The position numbers and the translations under genes were made by a program. Shown here one piece after another: positions 32,902 to 40,247 of a DNA stretch of 40,247 nucleotides (its first letter is position 1; each line of letters opens with the position of its first letter). The notes beneath the pieces are model-generated. The model had not been told where the DNA came from and made no database searches. It worked only from the letters and a program-made list of their open reading frames with translations. The stretch is from an uncultured Butyrivibrio sp. (GTDB taxonomy: Bacteria > Bacillota > Clostridia > Lachnospirales > Lachnospiraceae): contig CAMNOS010000010.1 of the NCBI GenBank assembly GCA_946546925.1, positions 1 to 40,247 of the forward strand, read 5' to 3'.

Positions 32902-35373
32902 TTACAGTTGTAATTTATCCAGGTGCCATACCTCATCCACGTACTCCTGGATTGTTCTGTCTGATGAGAACTTACCGCAGGATGCAGTATTGAGAAGTGA
33001 CATCTTGGCCCAGCGCTTCTTGTCGGCATAAGCATCAGAGATTCTTCTCTGTGCATCGAGATATGCCTCAAAGTCCTTAAGGATGAAGTACTGATCTGCC
33101 TTGTTGGAATTGATCGTATTGAGCAGGCAGTTGTAAAGCGGTCTGAAGAGTTCTCTGTCCTGAGAGAAGGTTCCGTCTACAAGACTGTCAAGAACCTGCT
33201 TGACGTTGGGATCAGAGTTGTAGATATCCATCGGATTGTATCCGCCGTGCTTCTCATAGTCCATAACTTCCTGAGATGTCAGACCAAAGATAAAGGCGTT
33301 CTCCTCGCCGACTTCATTTACGATCTCCACATTGGCTCCGTCAAGTGTTCCAAGAGTAACCGCACCGTTAAGCATCATCTTCATGTTGCCGGTTCCGGAA
33401 GCTTCCTTACTTGCTGTGGATATCTGCTCAGAGATATCTGCTGCCGCAAAGATGAGCTCTGCGTTTGAAACCTTGTAATCCTCAATGAATACAACCTTGA
33501 GCCTTCCCTTGATATCAGGGTCGTTGTTCACGACATCGGCAACTGAGTTGATAAGCTTGATCGTAAGCTTCGCTGTCAGATATCCTGCTGCCGCCTTGGC
33601 TCCAAAGATGTATGTCTTCGGATAGAAATCATTACCCGGATGAGCCTTGATCTCTTTATACTTGTGTATAACCTGAAGGATGTTGAGGAGCTGCCTCTTA
33701 TACTCATGAAGCCTTTTTACCTGCACATCGAAGATGGACTTTGGATCAACCTCAATCCCATTGTGCTCCTTGATGTAGGCAGCCAGGCGCTTCTTGTTCT
33801 TGTACTTGATATCCATGAACTCCTCAAGGGCCTTCTTGTCATTGACAAGGCTCTTGAGCTTGTCCATCTCGGAGAGATCTGTTATCCAGCCATCGCCGAT
33901 CTTGTCTGTAACCCAGTCAGCAAGAAGCGGATTGGCGTGAAGCAGGAATCTTCTCTGTGTAATACCGTTGGTCTTGTTGTTAAACTTCTCCGGCATCATC
34001 TCGTAGAAGTCCTTGAGTTCTCTCTTTTCAAGGATCTCGGTGTGAAGCTTTGCAACACCGTTTACCGAGTGTCCGCCGACAATCGCAAGATGAGCCATCT
34101 TGACCTGATTGTCATAGAGGATCGCCATGCTCCTTATCTTGGCCTGAACATCGATTCCTGCAGAACCTGTGTACTGGCGCATGATCTGGTCAACGAATCT
34201 TCTGTTGATCTCGTCAACGATCTGATAGATTCTCGGAAGGAGCCTCTGGAAAAGATCTACAGGCCACTTCTCAAGAGCCTCTGCCATAATTGTGTGATTG
34301 GTGTAGCAGCAGGTCTTAAGTGTTACATCCCACGCCTCGTCCCAGGTGAGATAATACTCGTCCATGAGGAGTCTCATGAGCTCAGCAACCGCAACCGTAG
34401 GATGTGTATCGTTGAGCTGGAATACAGCCTTCTCGTAGAATTTCCTGATATCGTCGTGCTTCTTGAGATATCTCTTAAGAGCAGTCTGAACAGAAGCGGA
34501 GATAAAGAAATACTGCTGTTTGAGACGCAGCTCTTTACCTGCAATGTGGTTGTCATTTGGATAGAGCACTTCACAGAGCTGGCTTGCAAGATTCTCCTGC
34601 TCAACAGCCTTCTGATAGTCACCCTTGTCAAAAGAATCCAGCTGGAAGCACTGAACAGGCTCCGCATCCCAGATCCTTAGTGTGTTGACAACGCCGTTGC
34701 CGTATCCAACAACCGGGAGATCATAAGGAACAGCCTTAACTACCTGATAGCCTTCCTGCTTGAACACGGTTCTGCCGCGGTCATCAGTGTACATATTGAC
34801 ATATCCGCCAAACTTAACTTCCTTGGCATATTCATTTCTTCTAAGCTCAAAGGGGTTGCCGTTGTCCAACCAGTTGTCCGGCACCTCAACCTGGTAGCCG
34901 TCCTTGATCTTCTGGCGGAACATTCCGTATTTGTAGCGGATTCCGCAGCCGTAAGCCATATATCCGAGTGTTGAAAGAGAATCCAGGAAACATGCAGCAA
35001 GTCTTCCGAGGCCTCCGTTTCCAAGGGCGGGGTCCGGCTCCTGGTCCTCAACCATGTTTACATCGATACCAAGCTCATCGAGTGCCTCTTTAACCGGCTT
35101 GTAAGCCTGGAGATTAATAAGGTTGTTGCCGAATGCTCTTCCCATGAGGAATTCCATGGACATGTAATAAACAATCTTGGGATCCTGCTCGTCTGCAGCC
35201 TTCTGGGTAGTCATCCAGTGATCAACGATTGCATCCTTGATGGCATAGGCACAAGCCTGATACAGCTCCTGCTCCGTAGCTTCATCCATTGTCTTTCTGT
35301 ACAGCGTCTTGACGTTGTACTGAACGCTCCTCTTGAACAGGTCCTTATCAAAAGATAACTTCTTTTTTTTCAT
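32902..35373 (-). CDS. glgP: Glycogen/starch alpha-glucan phosphorylase
   Basis: This 823-aa GT35 enzyme releases glucose-1-phosphate from alpha-1,4-glucans by phosphorolysis. It matches the family from start to end: YYMSMEFLMGRAFGNNLINL, DPALGNGGLGRLAACFLDSL, YGIRYKYGMF-type GCGIRYKYGMFRQKIKDG, VQLNDTHP-type FQLNDTHPTVAVAELMRLL, NGITQRRFLLHANPLL, VKRLHEYKRQLLN, and the PLP-lysine site EASGTGNMKMMLNGAVTLGT. The length is typical. A strong GAGGAGG ribosome binding site precedes the ATG. It is a single-gene unit with its own terminator. It would mobilise stored glycogen; no other glg gene is visible here. Confidence 0.97.
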   Translation of the reverse strand: MKKKKLSFDKDLFKRSVQYNVKTLYRKTMDEATEQELYQACAYAIKDAIVDHWMTTQKAADEQDPKIVYYMSMEFLMGRAFGNNLINLQAYKPVKEALDELGIDVNMVEDQEPDPALGNGGLGRLAACFLDSLSTLGYMAYGCGIRYKYGMFRQKIKDGYQVEVPDNWLDNGNPFELRRNEYAKEVKFGGYVNMYTDDRGRTVFKQEGYQVVKAVPYDLPVVGYGNGVVNTLRIWDAEPVQCFQLDSFDKGDYQKAVEQENLASQLCEVLYPNDNHIAGKELRLKQQYFFISASVQTALKRYLKKHDDIRKFYEKAVFQLNDTHPTVAVAELMRLLMDEYYLTWDEAWDVTLKTCCYTNHTIMAEALEKWPVDLFQRLLPRIYQIVDEINRRFVDQIMRQYTGSAGIDVQAKIRSMAILYDNQVKMAHLAIVGGHSVNGVAKLHTEILEKRELKDFYEMMPEKFNNKTNGITQRRFLLHANPLLADWVTDKIGDGWITDLSEMDKLKSLVNDKKALEEFMDIKYKNKKRLAAYIKEHNGIEVDPKSIFDVQVKRLHEYKRQLLNILQVIHKYKEIKAHPGNDFYPKTYIFGAKAAAGYLTAKLTIKLINSVADVVNNDPDIKGRLKVVFIEDYKVSNAELIFAAADISEQISTASKEASGTGNMKMMLNGAVTLGTLDGANVEIVNEVGEENAFIFGLTSQEVMDYEKHGGYNPMDIYNSDPNVKQVLDSLVDGTFSQDRELFRPLYNCLLNTINSNKADQYFILKDFEAYLDAQRRISDAYADKKRWAKMSLLNTASCGKFSSDRTIQEYVDEVWHLDKLQL

Positions 35374-35525
35374 TTTGCCTCCTCAAAGAAAATCTACTTG
35401 TGATATGCGGTTCTTTATTTCACATAAGACACCATATACGTAATTATTTTACAGCAAAAGCATACACAATTCTATAAAATATCCCTAAATTCTGCATTCA
35501 TCGGCATGCTCTGTCCTTTGCAATT

Positions 35526-35560
35526 AAAAAGCCCCCTCTGAGCATGGTCCAAAGGGGGCT
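35526..35560 (-). terminator. Rho-independent terminator after the flagellin gene
   Basis: On the minus strand AGCCCCCT (35553-35560) pairs with AGGGGGCT (35530-35537) around a 15-nt loop, then TTTTTAATT. It lies about 40 nt after the flagellin stop. Confidence 0.9.
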
Positions 35561-35601
35561 GATGCAAAAAATACGTCATAAATCATTTGTCTCATTCTCA
35601 T

Positions 35602-37533
35602 TTACTGAAGAAGTGACAATACTCCCTGGCTGGTCTGATTTGCCTGTGCCATCATCGACTGACCTGCCTGGGCCAGAATGTTGAGATTGGAGAACCTGAC
35701 CATCTCTGCTGCCATATCCGTGTCCCTGATGATGGATTCAGCACTCTGTGTATTCTCAACCACATTGCCGAGGTTATTGTAGGTATGTTCCATTCGGTTC
35801 TGGTATGCTCCGAATACAGCTCTCTGCTCGTCCACTATCCTCGCGGCATTCTTTACTTTGGAAAGCCCATTCTGGGAGCTTTCCACCGTGAGAGTATTCA
35901 GATCATTTATCTTCAGGGAGTGATTATTGAGGATGTCATATATAATAGGAATCCTGTTGTCCTGCGTTCCGTCAGCTCCGGCCTGGATCTCAACCCTCAT
36001 CGTGCCGCCGTAGATATTGCCCTCAAATGTCTGATACGCATAATTTCTCATGTTCACAGAATTTCCGCCGCTTGAAGAGAGGTCAAGTCCGGTAATACTG
36101 TTTATCCTGTCAATGACGTCCTGAGCACTCTCGGTTGAATTAACATCTACTCTCAGCGTGATATTTGCAAAATTATTCGGCAGCTGACTTCCTTCTGTAG
36201 TGCCTTCGGAACCTGTAAAACTGTATTTAACCTCCTCATTGGGGCTTATATTAAATCCTATAAACAGACTGCCGCCGACTTCGCTGTCATCTATGACAGA
36301 GTTAGCTTCATCTTCAAGTGCCATCCTTATTGAATCCGCAAGGCCGCTTCCGGAAAAAGTATGGGAAATTAAAACCTTTGATCCATATATATTATAGTTC
36401 CACCACTGCCCTTGTTTCTCAGGCCTTAAATCTGACGCATTCGTCGAAACATAGATATTGCTTGTAGCAGTCGCTGTAAAAGTATTCGGGGATGCCGGAA
36501 GTGCGTCCTCATCCTTGGTCATGGTAAAAGTAAAACTCATCGTGTCGGCAGTATCACCCGCCGGACTTTTATTATCCCCCGTTCCCACAATATGATCCGT
36601 ATCTGATGAAGCGCCCACAGTTCTTCCGCTCACAAGCCCGCCAAGATAGCTCATATGCCCCGTGTTCACAGTTATTCTGGGATTACTCATGGATGAATAC
36701 ACTGTTCCGGTCAGGCTATGTGATGAAGTGGCCGATACTACCGCATTATTGATCGCAGATACGACATCTGACATTGTGGCATCTTCATCCACGGTGAGTG
36801 ACAGCTTCGGATTTATCCCTTCAGCACTCGGATACCTGCCGTAGTCCATCGTCTCGCTGTTCAGGTTCAGATTAAGCCCGTTCTCTTTAAGGTCTTCCAA
36901 TGAAGGCATTGCAATCTCATTGCTTTCATAGTCAACCCCGTCGTATCCTTTCCATTTTACCTTCACGCCGCTGCTTGTGGCTTCAAATTTGAACTGACTG
37001 TTCCCCGGCCATGCGCCTTTATTGGTGTCTGTAATTGTTCCGCTGTAAGAACTTGTGCCGGTGTTCCAGTTGATAACCGGTCTTGTCTCTTTTCCAATTA
37101 TCTTTCGGCCCTTGGAATTTTCGTCCCAGATCGGCAGATCATTGAATGTAGTGGTCTTAAAAGTCCTGTTGCTCTCAAGTTTAAGCTGCTGTATCTCCTG
37201 ATCGATATATTCCCTGTCCTCGTCAGAAAGTGTCTCTGTAGCAGCTTTGACACAAAGCTCTGTCATTCTTGCAAGAATATCATCAATCTCAGCAAGGGCG
37301 CCATCTGCTATCTGTACATAGGAGATGCCGTCCTGAACATTGTCCTCGGCCTGGGTAAGTCCGCGGATCTGTCTTCTCATTTTTTCACTGATTGCGAGTC
37401 CTGCCGCGTCATCTGCTGCGCGATTGATCTTGTATCCTGAAGACAGCTTTTCAGACGACCTGGCTCTGGCGCCGGTCGTTATTCCAAACTGCCTGTTAGA
37501 ATTCATTGCTGTCAGGTTGTGCTGAATTACCAT
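35602..37533 (-). CDS. Flagellin with large hypervariable surface domain
   Basis: Flagellin forms the flagellar filament. I start it at the ATG at 37533, 18 codons inside the ORF given, because flagellins begin MVIQHNLTAMNSNRQ and an AAGGA site lies 7 nt upstream. This gives 643 aa. Residues of about 1-140 are the D0/D1 helices (SSEKLSSGYKINRAADDAAG, then AEDNVQDGISYVQIADGALA), and about 555-643 the C-terminal ones (AESIIRDTDMAAEMVRFSNL, ending QGVLSLLQ). In between, about 410 Ser/Thr/Asn/Gly-rich residues form the exposed D2/D3 region. This is much larger than the 275-aa minimal flagellin. A flagellin_IN-like stretch (NITLRVDVNSTESAQDVIDR) is visible. It is transcribed alone from a sigma-28-type promoter. 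Confidence 0.95.
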   Translation of the reverse strand: MVIQHNLTAMNSNRQFGITTGARARSSEKLSSGYKINRAADDAAGLAISEKMRRQIRGLTQAEDNVQDGISYVQIADGALAEIDDILARMTELCVKAATETLSDEDREYIDQEIQQLKLESNRTFKTTTFNDLPIWDENSKGRKIIGKETRPVINWNTGTSSYSGTITDTNKGAWPGNSQFKFEATSSGVKVKWKGYDGVDYESNEIAMPSLEDLKENGLNLNLNSETMDYGRYPSAEGINPKLSLTVDEDATMSDVVSAINNAVVSATSSHSLTGTVYSSMSNPRITVNTGHMSYLGGLVSGRTVGASSDTDHIVGTGDNKSPAGDTADTMSFTFTMTKDEDALPASPNTFTATATSNIYVSTNASDLRPEKQGQWWNYNIYGSKVLISHTFSGSGLADSIRMALEDEANSVIDDSEVGGSLFIGFNISPNEEVKYSFTGSEGTTEGSQLPNNFANITLRVDVNSTESAQDVIDRINSITGLDLSSSGGNSVNMRNYAYQTFEGNIYGGTMRVEIQAGADGTQDNRIPIIYDILNNHSLKINDLNTLTVESSQNGLSKVKNAARIVDEQRAVFGAYQNRMEHTYNNLGNVVENTQSAESIIRDTDMAAEMVRFSNLNILAQAGQSMMAQANQTSQGVLSLLQ

Positions 37534-37539
37534 GCCAAG

Positions 37540-37595
37540 ATCCTTCTCAATATCCCACATAATGCGGGATTTCCATAAGTGATGCATCCTTGCAT
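37540..37595 (-). promoter_or_regulatory. Candidate CsrA-binding leader of flagellin mRNA
   Basis: On the minus strand ATGCA-AGGA-TGCAT (37582-37595) makes a 5-bp stem that presents GGA in a tetraloop, and CAAGGATG matches the CsrA site consensus. A second AAGGAT at 37540-37545 is the ribosome binding site itself. In Bacillus hag the same two-site layout lets CsrA block flagellin translation. No csrA or fliW is in this window, so the role is inferred from the pattern. Confidence 0.6.
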
Positions 37596-37623
37596 GTAAC
37601 GCGCTTCCCTGCGGTCAATAATA

Positions 37624-37651
37624 ATATCGGCATTGGGGCTGGATTATTTTA
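37624..37651 (-). promoter_or_regulatory. Sigma-28 (SigD/FliA)-type promoter of flagellin
   Basis: On the minus strand TAAAATAA (37644-37651), 12 nt, then GCCGATAT (37624-37631) fits the sigma-28 pattern (TAAAGTTT, 11, GCCGATAA) with seven of eight bases in the -10 element and one extra spacer base. It would start transcription about 85 nt before the flagellin ATG. Confidence 0.78.
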
Positions 37652-37701
37652 GCTTTTGTGAAAATATGTTTCAGATCCGGCAAAAAGACGGATTCATGAA
37701 T

Positions 37702-37776
37702 AAAAACACCCTGCGACAAAGAAAATTGCGCTGAGCACTTTCAGCCAGTCATTCCTTTACGCAGGGCATTTTTTTG
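37702..37776. terminator. Terminator hairpin after ileS
   Basis: ccctgcg (37709-37715) and cgcaggg (37760-37766) pair around a 44-nt loop that can fold further. T-runs lie on both sides (TTTTTA on the minus strand, ttttttt on the plus strand). It separates ileS from the flagellin promoter. Confidence 0.75.
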
Positions 37777-37800
37777 TTTATATATTTAATTACTGTGTTT

Positions 37801-40247
37801 TTATACTTTCTCTACGCCGATTGTAACCTTCTGTCCGTTGATATCCCACTCTTTTGCATTGGCAACATCTGCGCCGTATACGATCTCGTTGGCAAGAACC
37901 TTGGTTGAGATGCTGCTCTCATTGGCCTTAACGATATCGGCGAGCTTGTCATTGCCGTTTAAAGACACTTTGATGTGGTCCATAACTTCGAATCCGGAGT
38001 CCTTACGCATGGTCTGAACCTTGCTGATGACCTCGAGCACAAAGCCTTCATTGATGAGTTCCTCTGAGAGGTTGGTGTCAAGGACAACAGTGATGCCCCA
38101 GTTCTCCTGAGAGACGAAGCCTTCCTTCTGAGTCATCTCGATAAGAAGGTCATCCTTAACAAGCTCTACATCAACGTCGTTGACAGTAAACTTTATGGAA
38201 CCCTTTGTGTTCAGCTCGTCCATGGTGGCGTTGCCATCCAGAGTCTCAAGGTAGCCCTTGATGGCGCCGATGTTCTTGCCGTACTTAGGTCCCAGGGTCT
38301 TGAGCTGAGGCTTGAAGCTGTAGCTGGTAAAGTCTCTTACGTCATCGGTAAATGCCACGTTCTTGACGTTGAGCTCCTCCCTGATGATATCTGTATAAAA
38401 CTCACCAACAGTCTCTTCTGCCTTGACATACATCTGGCCGATGGGCTGACGGTTCTTGATATTGGCTGCATTTCTTGCTGCACGTCCCAGAACAACGATG
38501 TCAAGAACCTCTTCCATGTCTTTTTCAAGCTTCTCATCGATGAGAGACTCATCCACTGCAGGGAAGTCGCAGAGGTGGATACTCTCAGGAGCATCCGCAA
38601 AGCTGTTTCTTACAAGGTTCTGGTAGATCTCCTCTGTCATGAAAGGAACCATAGGCGCTGCTGCCTTGGCAACGGTTACGAGAGCTGTGTAAAGAGTCAT
38701 GTAAGCAGATATCTTGTCCTGCTCCATGCCCTTAGCCCAGAATCTCTCACGAGATCTTCTTACGTACCAGTTGGACATCTCGTCAACGAAGTTGTCAAGG
38801 GTCTTGCCTGCCTCAGGGATCCTGTAGTTACCCAGGTTCTCGTCAACTGCCTTCACGCAGCTGTTAAGCTTTGACAGAAGCCACTTGTCCATGACTGTGA
38901 GCTTGTCCAGCTCAAGCTTATAGTTGGCAGCATCGAATCCGTCGATGTTTGCATAAAGTACAAAGAATGCATAGGTGTTCCAGAGTGTTCCAAGGAACTT
39001 GCGCTGTCCCTCCATAACCGCATCGCCTGAGAAGCGGGAAGGAAGCCAGGGTGCTGAGTTGGTGTAGAAGTACCACCTGATGGCATCTGCTCCGTATTTG
39101 GCAAGGGCGTCAAAAGGATCAACGGCATTGCCCTTACTCTTACTCATCTTCTGTCCGTTCTCATCCTGGACAAGGCCAAGAACTATTACGTTCTTGAATG
39201 CAGGCTTATTGAAAAGAAGTGTTGCCTCTGCATGCAGTGAGTAGAACCATCCTCTTGTCTGGTCCACAGCCTCTGAGATGAACTCAGCGGGGAACTGCTT
39301 CTCAAAGAGCTCCTTATTCTCAAATGGGTAGTGGAGCTGTGCAAAAGGCATTGCTCCTGAGTCGAACCAGCAGTCGATAACCTCTTTTACCCTGTGCATC
39401 TTCTTGCCGCACTTGGGGCAGGTGATCTCAAATTTGTCGATGTAAGGTCTGTGAAGCTCGCAGGTCTCAGCCGCGGGATCTCCTGAGAGTTCTGCAAGCT
39501 CTTTTCTCGAACCAACGGAGAGCTGGTGGCCGCAGTCATCACACTCCCAGATGTTAAGAGGTGTTCCCCAGTATCTGTCACGGGAGATACCCCAGTCCTG
39601 AATGTTCTCAAGCCAGTCGCCGAATCTTCCCTTACCGATGGACTCGGGAACCCAGTTGATCTCCTTGTTGTTGCGGATAAGGTCGTCCTTGACCTCAGTA
39701 ACCTTGATGAACCAGGAAGATCTTGCGTAGTAAAGAAGGGGTGTGGAGCATCTCCAGCAGTGAGGATAGTCGTGTTCCATCTTGGGTGCGGAGAAGAGGA
39801 GCTTTCTTGAATCCAGGTCCTTAAGTACCTCTGGATCCGCGCTCACTGCGCCCTCATCCATCTCCTTCTGAGTGGGCTTGCATCTGTAGCCTGCAAAAGG
39901 AGTCTCAGGCTTAAGTCTTCCCTCTGAGTCAACCATCTGAACGAGAGGAGCGTCATACTTGCGCCCTACTCTTGCGTCATCTTCACCGAAGGCGGGAGCG
40001 ATGTGTACGATACCTGTACCATCTGACATGGTTACGTAGTTGTCGCAGTAGATAAAGAAGGCCTTCTTGTGCTGCTTGTCTGCCTCATCCTTGGCGCACT
40101 GGTAAAGAGGTTCGTACTCCTTGTACTCCAGGTCTGTTCCGACGTAAGTCTCAAGAACCTCGTAGGCTTTCTGACCCTCTTCCCTGGCAAGACCGCCAAG
40201 AACTGTATCTGCAAGAGCCTCTGCCAGGTAATATGTGTAGCCGTCTG
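37801..40247 (-). CDS. ileS: Isoleucyl-tRNA synthetase, type 2 (N-terminus beyond window)
   Basis: This class-I synthetase charges tRNA-Ile. The ORF list starts at an internal Met (40029), but the frame is open to the window end and reads DGYTYYLAEALADTVLGG upstream, so the gene is cut by the window. About 815 residues are visible. The editing (CP1) domain has GTGIVHIAPAFGEDDARVG. The catalytic core has WGISRDRYWGTPLNIWECDD, CPKCGKKMHRV, VIDCWFDSGAMPFAQ and KMSKSKGNAVDPFDAL. The anticodon domain has NWYVRRSRERFW, and the C-terminal extension has no zinc-binding Cys motif. These features fit the eukaryote-like type 2 (IleS2), which in other bacteria tolerates mupirocin. The HIGH motif and any T-box leader lie outside the window. 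Confidence 0.95.
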   Translation of the reverse strand, partial: DGYTYYLAEALADTVLGGLAREEGQKAYEVLETYVGTDLEYKEYEPLYQCAKDEADKQHKKAFFIYCDNYVTMSDGTGIVHIAPAFGEDDARVGRKYDAPLVQMVDSEGRLKPETPFAGYRCKPTQKEMDEGAVSADPEVLKDLDSRKLLFSAPKMEHDYPHCWRCSTPLLYYARSSWFIKVTEVKDDLIRNNKEINWVPESIGKGRFGDWLENIQDWGISRDRYWGTPLNIWECDDCGHQLSVGSRKELAELSGDPAAETCELHRPYIDKFEITCPKCGKKMHRVKEVIDCWFDSGAMPFAQLHYPFENKELFEKQFPAEFISEAVDQTRGWFYSLHAEATLLFNKPAFKNVIVLGLVQDENGQKMSKSKGNAVDPFDALAKYGADAIRWYFYTNSAPWLPSRFSGDAVMEGQRKFLGTLWNTYAFFVLYANIDGFDAANYKLELDKLTVMDKWLLSKLNSCVKAVDENLGNYRIPEAGKTLDNFVDEMSNWYVRRSRERFWAKGMEQDKISAYMTLYTALVTVAKAAAPMVPFMTEEIYQNLVRNSFADAPESIHLCDFPAVDESLIDEKLEKDMEEVLDIVVLGRAARNAANIKNRQPIGQMYVKAEETVGEFYTDIIREELNVKNVAFTDDVRDFTSYSFKPQLKTLGPKYGKNIGAIKGYLETLDGNATMDELNTKGSIKFTVNDVDVELVKDDLLIEMTQKEGFVSQENWGITVVLDTNLSEELINEGFVLEVISKVQTMRKDSGFEVMDHIKVSLNGNDKLADIVKANESSISTKVLANEIVYGADVANAKEWDINGQKVTIGVEKV

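Noticed and set aside
33640-34680. 346-aa plus-strand ORF
   Set aside because: It lies entirely antisense to glgP, which matches its family along the whole length. The Leu/Ile/Val-rich product is typical of a shadow frame, with no domain or RBS.
37534-37587. Upstream start of flagellin
   Set aside because: Flagellins start at MVIQHN; the preceding 18 codons include the RBS and a leader hairpin.
37801-40029. IleS starting at the Met at 40029
   Set aside because: The frame continues upstream to the window end with clear synthetase sequence, so this is an internal Met.

Overview
The window looks like a Lachnospiraceae chromosome (Firmicutes, Clostridia), most like Butyrivibrio or a close relative. 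This rests on Firmicutes-type gene neighbourhoods (xpaC-telA, mutS2 with the Smr domain, YhaM, VanW), class-II GalT, type-2 IleS, a GH51 arabinofuranosidase with its ArsR-type companion regulator, and a flagellin with a large surface insert. The genus is inference. I see no tRNA, rRNA, CRISPR array or transposase gene.

Layout, with most genes on the minus strand and therefore read right to left. (1) 1-6913: mutS2, an OmpR-type response regulator, its histidine kinase, trmL and the 3'-truncated rlmD form one co-directional run. A perfect 63-bp palindrome sits between kinase and trmL and supplies the kinase stop codon. (2) 6998-15384: a signalling operon of REC-GGDEF diguanylate cyclase, hybrid kinase, second hybrid kinase and Na+/amino-acid symporter. 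The last three genes are joined by 4-nt start/stop overlaps. The second kinase contains a complete DegV-type fatty-acid-binding domain between its receiver and its Hpt domain. This is the strongest candidate for a little-described system. (3) 15575-17886, plus strand: a membrane-anchored HtrA-like protein that has lost the catalytic triad, then the YhaM-type exoribonuclease.

(4) 17984-21125: a scarred arabinan/arabinoxylan locus. It holds a permease fragment, an ArsR-type regulator whose C-terminus runs into that fragment, an intact GH51 arabinofuranosidase, and a frameshifted GH43 remnant placed directly behind a near-consensus promoter with an operator-like repeat. (5) 21170-25636: VanW-family protein, AIR-synthase-like protein, Lrp/AsnC regulator and class-I aminotransferase, all on the minus strand. 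(6) 25696-26340: a lineage-type membrane-anchored TPR-like protein on the plus strand. (7) 26395-29121: galK-galT, a Leloir-pathway operon.

(8) 29344-31742: xpaC-telA, divergent from an AraC-family regulator at 31880-32794. (9) 32902-35373: glycogen phosphorylase. (10) 35602-37533: flagellin, with a sigma-28 promoter and a 5' leader that carries a CsrA-type hairpin with GGA in its loop. (11) 37801 to the window end: isoleucyl-tRNA synthetase, missing its N-terminus.

Taken together the window mixes housekeeping functions (tRNA and rRNA methylation, mutS2, ileS, YhaM) with carbohydrate use (gal, glgP, abf) and a heavy signalling load (three histidine kinases, a diguanylate cyclase, three transcription regulators and motility). 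All functional statements come from motif recognition in the translated sequence. No database search was run.
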